In this document: positions 24,078 to 32,292 of the stretch, piece after piece
Layout of the letters: each line of letters opens with the position of its first letter
Position numbering within the stretch: position 1 is the stretch's first letter
Origin: an uncultured Spirochaetaceae bacterium
GTDB lineage: Bacteria > Spirochaetota > Spirochaetia > Treponematales > Treponemataceae
Direction of reading: 5' to 3'
NCBI GenBank assembly: GCA_902799965.1
Contig: CADCCO010000006.1
Coordinates: forward strand, 1 to 46,717
Length of the DNA stretch: 46,717 bases
Translations under genes and position numbers: made by a program
The notes under the pieces: generated by a model
Told to the model about the DNA's origin: nothing
What the model saw: only the letters and a program-made list of their open reading frames with translations
Databases searched by the model: none

Positions 24078-26256
24078 CGGAAAGTCTTTTTTGAAAAAAA
24101 TCGCCGGTGCCAAGAACGCCGCGCTGTTCGCGCTTTTAACGGCGGCCTTTTGCTCCTTTGCGTTTGGCCAAGCCCAAAAAAGCGCGGCCTCCCTTTTTGA
24201 CGAGGGAATGAATTTTCAGGCCGAGCGCGCTTGGTGGAACGCGAGCGAAAAATACCAAGAGGCGCTCAAGGCCAATCCCGCGTTCGCAGACGCATGGTTC
24301 AGGCTTGCCCAATGCTCGTATGAAATGGACAGCCCCGAGGCCGCGCTCGACCAATTGCAAAACGCCAAAAAATACGCCGGCGGCCGCAGCGACATTTTGA
24401 ACTTGGAAGGCTTGGCCTTGATTTCGCTTGGCCGCCTTGACGACGCGCGGAAAATTTTCGAGGCCGTCCAAAAAAAATACCCCAACGACATCGACTCCCG
24501 TTTTGGCCTTGCGGAATTGAATCTCTTTCAAGGTCGAGTGTCCGGCGCCGAAAGCCTTTACGCCGACGCGCTCAAGCGCAACCCGCAAAACGCCAAGGCG
24601 CTTTTGTCGCTGGCCTTGATTAGCGCCGAATTGGGAAAGTCGCGCGAGGCGGAGCGCTTCGCCTCTCAGGCGATTCAAGCCCATTCTGAAAACCCGCAGG
24701 CGCGCTTTGTGGCCGCCTACTTGGACTTTAAGAAAGGCGACCTTCCTTCTTCCGAAAAGCGCTGCCTTGCCGCAATCCAGCTTGCGCCGGAATATATGGA
24801 AGCCTACGAGCTTTTGGCCTTGGTTTACTTTAAGCAAAAGCGCTACGGCGAAGTCATAGACATCGCCGACTGGAGCCTTTCGCGCGACAGAAACCGCGGC
24901 CAGTCTTGGTACATAAAGGGGCTTTCGGAGCTGGCTCTTGGAAAAAACGCCGGCGCGCTAAAAACTTGGGAGCTGGGCTTGGACGCGGTTCCCGAAGACG
25001 AGGCGATGCGGGCGGCCTTTGAGCTTTTGGTCCGCGAAGACATTCCTTTGGAAGACCCCCGCCGCGCGGTTTGGGCCAAGTGGCACGTCCAAAAGGGCGC
25101 GGACTACGCAAAGAAATACGCCGGCCCCTTGATGCGCTACGAGTACCAAGACGCGCTTAGGATGGAGCCGCTAAACTATCCGGCCAGGGCCGCCTTCAGC
25201 CGCCTTTTGCGCGGGCAGGGCTTTAGCGAAAACTATTTGGCGCAAATAAAATTCATTCAAGAAAACCAAGTTTTGCAGGAAGCGATAGAAAGCAAAAAAA
25301 CGCAAGGCCGCGCCTTGCCCGCCGACGATGAAAAGGCGGCCCTTGTTCGCCTTTCGGACACGGTGGAAGGCTACGAAAGCCTTTTGCAAAACACGCTGGC
25401 TTCCAAGTGGAACGTCAATCCATTTTACTTGGACAAGACGCGCTGGACAATCGGCCTTTACTATATGCCTTCAAACGAGCCGCTTTTGCATCCTGACTTG
25501 GGCCGCGTGACCGCCGAGCGCCTTGCCGTTTTGTTCAAGGGAATTTTGGGAACGAACGTTCTTGCCGTTCCAAAAGAAGGCCGCTCTTACGGACAGGCTT
25601 ACGCCGACGCGCGGCAAAACGGCTACGACTATTTTGTCCTTTTGTCGACCGGCGACAACGGCCGCGACATAAAGCTTTCGGCGGAGATGAATTCCGCCCG
25701 CACGGGAACTACGGCGCAAAAGTTTGAGGTCTTTAAAACCGGAAATTCGCGCTTCGCCAACGCGCTGCTTTCTTTGCGGCAAGGAATCTTGGACGTTCTT
25801 CCCGCGCGCGCCCGCATACTGGAGCGAAGCGGAAACGACGTTCTTGTTGACATAGGAAGAACCGAGGGAATGAAAAAGGGCGCGAAGTTCGCCGTCATTC
25901 GCAAGGGAGCCCTAAAAACCGCCGACAGCGGGCGCGGCTTGCGCTACGAAGCGAACGACCTTTTGGGAACGGTCGTTTTGACCGACGTTGCCGAAGACAT
26001 TTCGGAAGGCCTCTTGGGCGGCACCGGCTTTTACGACCGCGTCAACGCGCGCGACGAATTGGTTTTGATTGAGCTTCCCAAAGACAAGGAGGACGCGCCC
26101 GAAGCCGCCCAAGACTCCGCTCCGGCAGCCGACCAAAACGGAACGCCCGCTGACGGCTCTTCTGTGGAAGCCGCCGCCGAAGACCCCTTGCGCGGCGCCA
26201 ACGAAAGGGCCGACCGCGTTCCTGAACTGATAAGGATTCTTAGAAAGCTGGATTAG
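24046..26256 (+). CDS. Exported TPR-repeat protein
   Basis: The 736-residue product begins with a basic N-region and a hydrophobic segment (about 24-42, ending AFGQAQK), consistent with a signal peptide lacking a lipobox. At least seven tetratricopeptide repeats follow (about 45-330), such as WNASEKYQEALKANPAFADAW and SAESLYADALKRNPQNAKALL-type units. A second alpha-helical block and a mixed region (about 440-590) come next. A C-terminal beta-rich module, ARILERSGNDVLVDIG then GMKKGAKFAV, resembles domains seen in envelope and flagellar accessory proteins, followed by an acidic Ala/Pro-rich linker. It overlaps corC by 32 nt with GGGGAAAA before ATG 24046. It probably scaffolds an envelope complex; the partner is unknown. 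Confidence 0.78.
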   Translation: MRAGNRIQGNSGKSFLKKIAGAKNAALFALLTAAFCSFAFGQAQKSAASLFDEGMNFQAERAWWNASEKYQEALKANPAFADAWFRLAQCSYEMDSPEAALDQLQNAKKYAGGRSDILNLEGLALISLGRLDDARKIFEAVQKKYPNDIDSRFGLAELNLFQGRVSGAESLYADALKRNPQNAKALLSLALISAELGKSREAERFASQAIQAHSENPQARFVAAYLDFKKGDLPSSEKRCLAAIQLAPEYMEAYELLALVYFKQKRYGEVIDIADWSLSRDRNRGQSWYIKGLSELALGKNAGALKTWELGLDAVPEDEAMRAAFELLVREDIPLEDPRRAVWAKWHVQKGADYAKKYAGPLMRYEYQDALRMEPLNYPARAAFSRLLRGQGFSENYLAQIKFIQENQVLQEAIESKKTQGRALPADDEKAALVRLSDTVEGYESLLQNTLASKWNVNPFYLDKTRWTIGLYYMPSNEPLLHPDLGRVTAERLAVLFKGILGTNVLAVPKEGRSYGQAYADARQNGYDYFVLLSTGDNGRDIKLSAEMNSARTGTTAQKFEVFKTGNSRFANALLSLRQGILDVLPARARILERSGNDVLVDIGRTEGMKKGAKFAVIRKGALKTADSGRGLRYEANDLLGTVVLTDVAEDISEGLLGGTGFYDRVNARDELVLIELPKDKEDAPEAAQDSAPAADQNGTPADGSSVEAAAEDPLRGANERADRVPELIRILRKLD

Positions 26257-27188
26257 TCGATTACAAGCAAGTCAAGGCTTGAGTCAATCCACTGCTTTGA
26301 AAGTTCCGGGAAAGCGTCCTGGACGCTCAAAAAGCAGCGGACGGCGCTTTCGTAGTCGCCGCAAAAGTAGTGGCTCTGGCCCAAGTAAAAAATCGCGCGG
26401 TCATTTGTTTCTTTTCCGCGGCGCACGCTCAAAAAGTCTTCTAAAAGCTCGACGCTTTTTGCGTATTTTTTTGGCGCAAGCCCCGCGCGCAATGTTTCGA
26501 ACAAAATGTATTCGTCGCCGCCGTCGGGCGAGAACATGTCTTCTTCAAAAAAGTAGGGGCTTTTAAAAGGAACGGCTTTGCGCTCCTTTTTGTTGCCCAA
26601 TTCGGCGGCGTACTGTTTAGCCCGTCCGCTCATTTTTGTCTTTCCCTTGTCAAAGCCCAAAAGCGTTCCGGGATAGGGAAGGGGCGCCTTTCGCATTTTT
26701 GAGTCGGCGTACAAAAGCTCTTTCTGGGATTCTGTCAGCGCGCTGTCGTCTTGCGCTTTGCCTTCGCTTTTAGCCGAAGCGGGCTCTTCCGGCGCGGGGG
26801 CGGCTTTTGGGCGGACTCCTTTTACAGTGGCGTTCATGCCGGGTATTATGATTTTGTAGGGGCCGTTTTTGGTCACGGCGACCACCGCGTAAAACCAGCT
26901 GCCGGGTTCGGTCAGCGCGTCTATGTGCGACTTTTCGGTCACGGGCAGTTCCGCAACGGGAAGGTCGCCTTCAAGGTCTTCCGTTTGCGCGTATGGCCTC
27001 ATGCGCCTGAAAATCTGGACGCTGGAAATTTTAGGTTCTGTCTTGGCGGGAAATTCCCACGAAAGCTTTATTTGTTTGTCTTTAAGCGCTTCCGCCGACA
27101 CGCTCTTGGCCACGGGCCTGGTTTGCGCGAACGCCGCGCCCGACGCGAGAATAAAAAGCGAAACTGCAAAAAATTTTAAGGCCTTCAT
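26253..27188 (-). CDS. Exported FN3-like/TPR-like protein of unknown function
   Basis: The 311-residue product has a signal peptide (MKALKFFAVSLFILASGAAFAQ). Residues about 25-120 resemble a fibronectin type III domain: IKLSWEFP, SSVQIFRRM, WFYAVVAVTKNGPY. A Pro/Ala/Glu-rich linker follows. The C-terminal third looks like TPR helices (KYAKSVELLEDFLS, DRAIFYLGQSHYFCGDYESAVRCFLSV in parts). It is likely periplasmic or surface-linked. ATG 27188 is preferred over an upstream TTG at 27224, which falls inside the -35 box. It converges on the upstream TPR gene with a 4-nt stop overlap. Both encode exported TPR-type proteins and might cooperate, though that is speculation. Confidence 0.72.
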   Translation of the reverse strand: MKALKFFAVSLFILASGAAFAQTRPVAKSVSAEALKDKQIKLSWEFPAKTEPKISSVQIFRRMRPYAQTEDLEGDLPVAELPVTEKSHIDALTEPGSWFYAVVAVTKNGPYKIIIPGMNATVKGVRPKAAPAPEEPASAKSEGKAQDDSALTESQKELLYADSKMRKAPLPYPGTLLGFDKGKTKMSGRAKQYAAELGNKKERKAVPFKSPYFFEEDMFSPDGGDEYILFETLRAGLAPKKYAKSVELLEDFLSVRRGKETNDRAIFYLGQSHYFCGDYESAVRCFLSVQDAFPELSKQWIDSSLDLLVID

Positions 27189-27195
27189 ACTACTG

Positions 27196-27224
27196 ATAGT
27201 ATCGGACTTTTCCGCTTTCTTCAA
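27196..27224 (-). promoter_or_regulatory. Promoter of the FN3-like/TPR gene
   Basis: On the minus strand TTGAAG (27219-27224) and TACTAT (27196-27201) are 17 bp apart. Only 7 nt separate the -10 from ATG 27188 and there is no ribosome site, so a leaderless transcript is predicted. Confidence 0.65.
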
Positions 27225-27230
27225 TAGTAG

Positions 27231-27260
27231 TTGTTTTTAAGGAGTGAAAAACTGTATTGT
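27231..27260 (+). promoter_or_regulatory. Promoter of the 165-nt structured RNA candidate
   Basis: TTGTTT (27231-27236) and TATTGT (27255-27260) are 18 bp apart. The expected start, about 27266-27268, coincides with the first paired base of the closing stem of the RNA candidate. Confidence 0.5.
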
Positions 27261-27265
27261 AAACT

Positions 27266-27433
27266 ATAAAAAAACGCGGGCATAATGGGGCGGGACGCAG
27301 AAAAAAAGGACTTAGTGGGGCCCTGTCAGCGAAGCGGCTTGGCCGCAGGCATAAAGCCGAAAGCGAAGGACGGGGGTTACTGAGGCCTTTTTTTCGTCGC
27401 TGGGACCCGCCTATAAAGCCCGCGTTTTTTTAT
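27266..27433 (+). ncRNA. Rod-like structured RNA candidate (6S-like or repeat-derived)
   Basis: The ends pair perfectly for 16 bp (27266-27281 with 27418-27433), including A7 against U7. Moving inward there is a 7/6-nt internal loop, GGCGGG/CCCGCC (27289-27294/27406-27411), CAG/CTG (27298-27300/27400-27402), and A7GG with CCU7 (27301-27309/27386-27394). Next come CTTAGT/ACTGAG (27311-27316/27379-27384) and CCCTGTC/GACGGGG (27321-27327/27369-27375). The apex holds a GCGGC-TTG-GCCGC hairpin. The last stem strand ends in seven T residues, so the rod is its own terminator. No ORF is present. Size, shape and end-to-end pairing recall 6S RNA (ssrS), but I could not match conserved 6S bases, and a dispersed repeat is an alternative. 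Confidence 0.6.
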
Positions 27434-27440
27434 TTTCCTA

Positions 27441-27469
27441 TTGACACTTTTTTTATAATTTGTTATATT
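27441..27469 (+). promoter_or_regulatory. Strong promoter of the rimP-nusA-infB superoperon
   Basis: A consensus TTGACA (27441-27446) and TATATT (27464-27469) are 17 bp apart, starting 8 nt after the end of the structured RNA candidate. Transcription should begin near 27476, about 70 nt before the rimP ATG. Confidence 0.9.
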
Positions 27470-27501
27470 CCAATTGTACATTTTAATCTCCTTTTAAAGT
27501 G

Positions 27502-27528
27502 GACTTGCGAAAGCAGGTCTTTTTTTTT
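27502..27528 (+). terminator. Attenuator-type intrinsic terminator in the rimP leader
   Basis: A perfect 7-bp stem (27502-27508 with 27513-27519, one G-U pair) closed by a GAAA tetraloop is followed by nine T residues (27520-27528). It lies downstream of the operon promoter and 15 nt upstream of the rimP ATG, so every transcript must read through it. This is the arrangement expected for leader attenuation or antitermination. Confidence 0.82.
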
Positions 27529-27543
27529 GAGGCGCTTGAATTC

Positions 27544-28002
27544 ATGGATTATATTGAATTAGACACGATTCCAAATTACAAAGAATGCGCGGCTCTTGTA
27601 AGCGGCATGGGCTACGTTCTTGTCGATCTGAAAATCATTCCGCAAAAGACAACTGTAAAAATCAGCGCGGTCATTTCAAGCAAAGACCCGGCCAAGACAA
27701 TCGGCGTTGAGGACTGCTCTAAAGTCCACCGCGCGCTTTTGCCGCGCTTGGAGGCCTTGCTTGGCCGCGACGACACTTACATGGAATTGACTTCGCCGGG
27801 CACCGACCGCAACATAAAGAACGCGGCGGAATTCGCTCTTTTTGAAGGAACCGAAATTCGCGTTTGGGACAGAAACGCTTCGGACTGGCAGTCGGGAAAA
27901 ATCGTCGGCTCGGACAAAAGTTCCGTCACGCTTGAAAGCGACGGAGAAAGAAAGACGTTCAAATACGAAGATATCGCCAAAGCAAAATTTTTGCAGGCAT
28001 AA
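27544..28002 (+). CDS. rimP: Ribosome maturation factor RimP
   Basis: RimP assists late 30S subunit assembly around the 16S central pseudoknot. The 152-residue product shows the family layout: an N-terminal alpha/beta domain (YKECAALVSGMGYVLVDLKI in parts), the central VEDCSKVHRAL segment, the signature YMELTSPGTDRNIKN near 80-95, and a C-terminal SH3-like barrel. An in-frame GTG at 27499 would place the terminator hairpin inside the gene, so ATG 27544 is chosen; GAGGCG 27529-27534 is a modest ribosome site. It is the first gene of the translation superoperon, the standard position before nusA. Confidence 0.92.
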   Translation: MDYIELDTIPNYKECAALVSGMGYVLVDLKIIPQKTTVKISAVISSKDPAKTIGVEDCSKVHRALLPRLEALLGRDDTYMELTSPGTDRNIKNAAEFALFEGTEIRVWDRNASDWQSGKIVGSDKSSVTLESDGERKTFKYEDIAKAKFLQA

Positions 28003-28023
28003 AAAATATAGAAGGAAAAAATT

Positions 28024-29514
28024 ATGGCAGGGAAGAAAAAGGCAAAAGACAATTCGTCTTCTATGGCGGAAGCGATCAAGGAACTTATTGAAGAAAGAGG
28101 GCTTTCTCCCGAAGCGGTGAAGCTTGCGGTTGAGAACATGCTTAAGGCCGCTTACAAGCGCGCCCATGGAACCAATGAGAACGCCGTGGTCACTTTTGAA
28201 GAGGACGAGACGGGAATTCCGACGGACGTTACCCTTTATTCAAGAAAGGAAGTCGTTGACGGCGTTTACGACCCCGTAATGGAAATTGAATTGGAAGAGG
28301 CCCGCGAGCTTAGCCCCGACTGCGAAGTCGGCGACGAGCTTGACATTCCCGAAGACCCCAAAAGCTACGACCGCTCGGCGGTTTCCACAGGAAAGCAGCA
28401 GGGCCACCAGGGCCTCAATGAAAGCTACAAGGACAACCTTTACAACGAATACAAGGACAAGGTTGGCGGAATCATCATCGGCTATTTCCAGCGCGAGCGC
28501 AACGGAACGATTTACGTTGACCTTGGAAAAGTCGAAGGCGTGCTTCCCGTCAAGTACCAGTCTCCGCGCGAAAAATACGAAAAGGGCGAACGCATCCGCG
28601 CCTTGGTCACTGAGATTGCAAAGACTTCAAACGGAATACAGTTGATACTTTCGCGCTCGGCGCCGGAATTGGTTCGCTCTATCCTTGAGGCGGAAGTTCC
28701 AGAAGTTTTGGACGGGACAGTTGAAATCAACAAAATCGTTCGCGAAGCCGGCTACCGCACTAAGATTGCCGTTTCAAGCGCCCGCGAAGACATCGACCCG
28801 GTCGGCGCCTGCGTCGGCTTGAAGGGCGTTCGCATCCAAAACGTAATCCACGAATTGCTCGGCGAAAAAATCGACGTCCTTCGCTGGGATCCCGATCCGA
28901 CGACGTTCATCAAGAACGCGCTCAGCCCGGCGGAAGTCAGCCGCGTAATCATTCTTGACCAAGACAAAAAGCAGGCGCTCGCCATCGTTGCCGAAAGCCA
29001 GTTCTCTTTGGCCATCGGAAAGCAGGGCCTCAACGTGCGCCTTGCCAACCGCCTTTGCGACTGGAACATCGACGTAAAGACAGAAGAGCAGGCCGCCGAG
29101 CTTGACCTTAGCGAGATCGCCACAAGGCAGAACGCGCAGAGCCTCTTTAACGACGACTATGAGGAAATCGCGGCCATCGCCGACTTGCCCGGAGTTGACC
29201 AGCGCGTCGCCGCCCTTCTTAAGGAAGCGGGAATCGAAGACGTTCAAAAGTTTGTCGACAACTACGAGTCAATCAATGTTGAAGGCGTTACAAAAGAAGA
29301 CTTGGAAAAAATCAACGAGATTGTCAATCAAAACGTTGAGTTTGTGGAAGAAGGCCAGGAGGCGCAGCCCAGCGAAGGCGAGAGCGCCCAAGATGCCGCT
29401 TCCGACGATTCAGAAGAATATCATTGCCCTGAATGCGGCGCCGTAATAACTCTCGACATGACACATTGTCCCAAGTGTGGCGTTGAGTTTGAATTTAAAG
29501 AGGACGAGGAATAA
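28024..29514 (+). CDS. nusA: Transcription termination/antitermination factor NusA with C-terminal zinc ribbon
   Basis: NusA binds RNA polymerase and nascent RNA, promoting pausing, termination and rRNA antitermination. The 496-residue protein has the N-terminal RNAP-binding domain (about 10-125), an S1 domain (about 130-205, IIIGYFQRERNGTIYVDLG in parts), and two KH domains (about 215-350; GACVGLKGVRIQNVIHEL in parts, AIGKQGLNVRLANRL in parts). A helix-hairpin-helix-like C-terminal domain follows (about 375-440, LPGVDQRVAALLKEAGIED in parts). After an acidic linker, the last 30 residues form a zinc-ribbon motif with C468, C471, C482 and C485. That last module is unusual for NusA. AGAAGGAAAA gives a good ribosome site. 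Confidence 0.96.
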   Translation: MAGKKKAKDNSSSMAEAIKELIEERGLSPEAVKLAVENMLKAAYKRAHGTNENAVVTFEEDETGIPTDVTLYSRKEVVDGVYDPVMEIELEEARELSPDCEVGDELDIPEDPKSYDRSAVSTGKQQGHQGLNESYKDNLYNEYKDKVGGIIIGYFQRERNGTIYVDLGKVEGVLPVKYQSPREKYEKGERIRALVTEIAKTSNGIQLILSRSAPELVRSILEAEVPEVLDGTVEINKIVREAGYRTKIAVSSAREDIDPVGACVGLKGVRIQNVIHELLGEKIDVLRWDPDPTTFIKNALSPAEVSRVIILDQDKKQALAIVAESQFSLAIGKQGLNVRLANRLCDWNIDVKTEEQAAELDLSEIATRQNAQSLFNDDYEEIAAIADLPGVDQRVAALLKEAGIEDVQKFVDNYESINVEGVTKEDLEKINEIVNQNVEFVEEGQEAQPSEGESAQDAASDDSEEYHCPECGAVITLDMTHCPKCGVEFEFKEDEE

Positions 29515-29520
29515 TAGCTG

Positions 29521-32292
29521 ATGGCAGAAGAAACAGAAAAGAAAAGCGGAGTTGTCTTGCACAAAAAGGCCGCGCCTCCAAAGGCAGCCGAAAGCGCCGG
29601 AAGTTCTGGCGCTCCCGCTGAAAAAAAGAAAAAGGTCATTTTGGTAAAAAAACGCCCTTCGCCGCAGCAAAACGCGCAAGGAGCGCCGTCGGCTTCGGCC
29701 GCCAGCGCGCCCAAGGCGCAGGCTTCCGCGCCGCAGCGGGCGCCTGAAGAAAGAAAGAATCCTCAAGGCCAGGCTCCTTCAAGGCAGGGACAAGGCCAGC
29801 GCCCGGCTCCGGCCCAAGGCGCGGCTCCCGCCAGAAGGCCCGCCTCTTCCTTTACGCTCAACTCGGCGCGACCCAACGTCAAGGCCGGAAACCTTAGCGA
29901 CCATTCTCGCGGCGGCTCTTGGAACAGGGGCGGCCAAGGCGGACGCGGCGGCTACAACGGCGGCGGCCAAAACAGGGGCGGCTCCGGCTTTACCGGCGCG
30001 CAAGCCCGCGCGGGCTACCAAAACCGCGAGCGCGACAATCGCGGCGGGCAGGGCGGCTTTAACCGCGGCGGACCCGGCGGATTCAACAGAAACGGACAAG
30101 GCCCCGGCTTTAACAGGCCCGGACAAGGCTTTGGCGGCGGCGCCGGCGGATTTTCCAACGGCGGCATGACCGGCGGAAAGCCCAGCCAAAACGCGCCCAA
30201 AAAATCATTCAAGGGAAAGAAGCAGCAATACAGCCGCAAGGACAAAGAAGAGGCCTTTGACGAGGACAAGTTCTACGAAAGCCAGAAGAAGTCCGAGACT
30301 CAGGTTAGCGACGTTCCCAAGTCCATCGACATTATGGAAACCGTTTCCGTAAGCGACTTGGCGCGCAAGATGAACCTTAAGGCCAGCGAAATCATCGCAA
30401 AGCTTATGTCGATGGGACAAATGGTTACGATCACCCAGTCAATCGACAGCGACACCGCCACGCTTTTGGCGGCCGAATACAATTGCGAAGTCCACTTGGT
30501 CAGCCTTTACGACGAAACGGTAATCGCGCGCGACACCAGCAACGAAGACAAGCAGGAGCCGCGCCCGCCGATCGTAACGGTAATGGGCCACGTTGACCAC
30601 GGAAAGACAAAGACTTTGGACGCGATTCGCCACAGCCACGTCGCCGAAGGCGAGGCGGGCGGAATCACACAGAGCATCGGCGCCTACAGCGTTCAAACGC
30701 CCAAGGGAAAGATTACATTCTTGGACACTCCGGGCCACGAAGTCTTTACAATGATGCGCGCCCGAGGCGCCCAAATCACCGACATTGTCGTTTTGGTTGT
30801 CGCGGCGGACGACGGCGTTATGCCCCAGACTTTGGAAGCCGTGAACCACGCCAAGGACGCGAAGGTTCCAATCATCGTCGCGGTGAACAAAATGGACAAG
30901 CCCGACGCGAACCCCGACCGCGTTCGCACGCAGTTGACGGAGCTTGGACTTACGCCGGAAGATTGGGGCGGAGACACCCAGTACGTGAACATCAGCGCCT
31001 TGAGGGGCGAGGGCATAGACGATTTGCTTGACGCGATTTTGCTTCAGGCCGAAATGCTTGAGCTTAAGACCGTTTGGGATTGCCGCGCGGAAGGCAAAGT
31101 CCTTGAGTCGCGCATTGACCAAGGCCGCGGCGTTGTTTCAACCGTGGTCGTCGAGCGCGGAACTTTGCATCAGGGCGACCCCTTTGTGGCCGGCATTTAT
31201 TCTGGCCGCGTGCGCGCGATGTTCAACGACCGCGGCAAGCGCATCCAAGAAGCCACGCCCAGCCAGCCGGTTGAGGTTATCGGAATCGAAGACATGCCCA
31301 ACGCGGGCGACCCCTTCCAGGTCACCGAAAGCGAAAAAGAGGCGCGCGCGATCAGCACCAAGCGCGTCGAGCTCAAGCGCTTTGAGGACGCCAAGGCCGT
31401 CAAGAAAGTCACGCTTGACAACCTTTACCAGACGATTGACGCGCACGAAGTCAAGGAACTCAAAGTGGTCATCAAGGCCGACTTGCAGGGAAGCGCCGAA
31501 GCGCTCAAGACTGCGCTTGAAAAGCTTTCCACAAAAGACATCCGCCTTGTGGTCATCCACTCGTCGGCCGGCGCGATTAACGAAAGCGACGTAATTCTTG
31601 CCGCGGCGGACTCCAACGCGATTATCGTTGGCTTTAACGTTCGCCCCACGCCCAAGGCCAAGCTTTTGGCGGAGCAGGAAAAGGTCGAGATTCGCAAGTA
31701 TTCAATCATCTACGAATGCGTCAACGAAATCACCGCCGCCATGGAAGGCATGCTCAGCCCCGACACAAAGGAGCAGGTCATCGGAACTGTGGAAATCCAG
31801 AACACGTTCAAGGTTCCCAAGATTGGAACGATTGCCGGCTGCTACGTTTCAGACGGCGTTGTCAAGAGAAATTGCGGCGTTCGCCTTATTCGCGAAGGCA
31901 TCGTAATTTACACGGGAAAAGTTTCCTCGCTCAAGCGCTTTAAGGACGACGCGAAAGAAGTCGCGAAAGGCTTTGAATGCGGCATTGGCTTGGAGAACTG
32001 GCAGGACATCCGCGTCGGCGACCAAATCGAAGCCTTTGAATACATCGAAGTTGCGCGCAAATTGGGCGACGCTTTGATTGACGACAAGTCCAAGAATGAA
32101 GCCGCCGCAGCCGAGCAGCGAAGCGAAGCCGAAGCCCGCGCCGCCGAAGAGGCCGCCAAGGAAGCGGAAAAAATCGCCGCCGAAAAGGCCGCCGCCCGCG
32201 CGCGAAAGGAAGCCGAGCAAGCAAGGCCTGGAGCGCACGGCGTGAATCCGCATATCGTTCCGCCAGCGCCTAACGGCGAAGGACAGGCTTGA
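29521..32292 (+). CDS. infB: Translation initiation factor IF-2 with Gly/Arg/Asn-rich N-terminus
   Basis: IF-2 is the GTPase that brings initiator tRNA to the 30S subunit. The 923-residue protein has the conserved core from about residue 275: an IF2_N domain ([23 protein letters not shown] in parts), and a G domain with G1 GHVDHGKT near 355, G3 DTPGHE, G4 NKMDKPD and G5 SALRGEG. Domains II-IV follow. Two parts are unusual. Residues about 120-230 are a Gly/Arg/Asn/Phe-rich low-complexity segment with repeated NRGG and RGG-like units. After the normal C-terminal domain, a roughly 60-residue Ala/Glu/Lys/Arg helix-forming tail (about 862-910) is added. GAGGAATAATAGCTG precedes the ATG. The stop overlaps rbfA in TGATG. 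Confidence 0.96.
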   Translation: MAEETEKKSGVVLHKKAAPPKAAESAGSSGAPAEKKKKVILVKKRPSPQQNAQGAPSASAASAPKAQASAPQRAPEERKNPQGQAPSRQGQGQRPAPAQGAAPARRPASSFTLNSARPNVKAGNLSDHSRGGSWNRGGQGGRGGYNGGGQNRGGSGFTGAQARAGYQNRERDNRGGQGGFNRGGPGGFNRNGQGPGFNRPGQGFGGGAGGFSNGGMTGGKPSQNAPKKSFKGKKQQYSRKDKEEAFDEDKFYESQKKSETQVSDVPKSIDIMETVSVSDLARKMNLKASEIIAKLMSMGQMVTITQSIDSDTATLLAAEYNCEVHLVSLYDETVIARDTSNEDKQEPRPPIVTVMGHVDHGKTKTLDAIRHSHVAEGEAGGITQSIGAYSVQTPKGKITFLDTPGHEVFTMMRARGAQITDIVVLVVAADDGVMPQTLEAVNHAKDAKVPIIVAVNKMDKPDANPDRVRTQLTELGLTPEDWGGDTQYVNISALRGEGIDDLLDAILLQAEMLELKTVWDCRAEGKVLESRIDQGRGVVSTVVVERGTLHQGDPFVAGIYSGRVRAMFNDRGKRIQEATPSQPVEVIGIEDMPNAGDPFQVTESEKEARAISTKRVELKRFEDAKAVKKVTLDNLYQTIDAHEVKELKVVIKADLQGSAEALKTALEKLSTKDIRLVVIHSSAGAINESDVILAAADSNAIIVGFNVRPTPKAKLLAEQEKVEIRKYSIIYECVNEITAAMEGMLSPDTKEQVIGTVEIQNTFKVPKIGTIAGCYVSDGVVKRNCGVRLIREGIVIYTGKVSSLKRFKDDAKEVAKGFECGIGLENWQDIRVGDQIEAFEYIEVARKLGDALIDDKSKNEAAAAEQRSEAEARAAEEAAKEAEKIAAEKAAARARKEAEQARPGAHGVNPHIVPPAPNGEGQA

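Noticed and set aside
27266..27433. Signal recognition particle RNA, tmRNA or RNase P RNA
   Set aside because: The apical loop lacks the SRP GGAA tetraloop/AGCAG helix-8 motif, there is no tRNA-like end or tag ORF for tmRNA, and it is too short for RNase P RNA.
27499..27543. Longer RimP start at GTG 27499
   Set aside because: It would translate the terminator hairpin and its T-run as extra residues with three Phe in a row; RimP family proteins begin close to ATG 27544.
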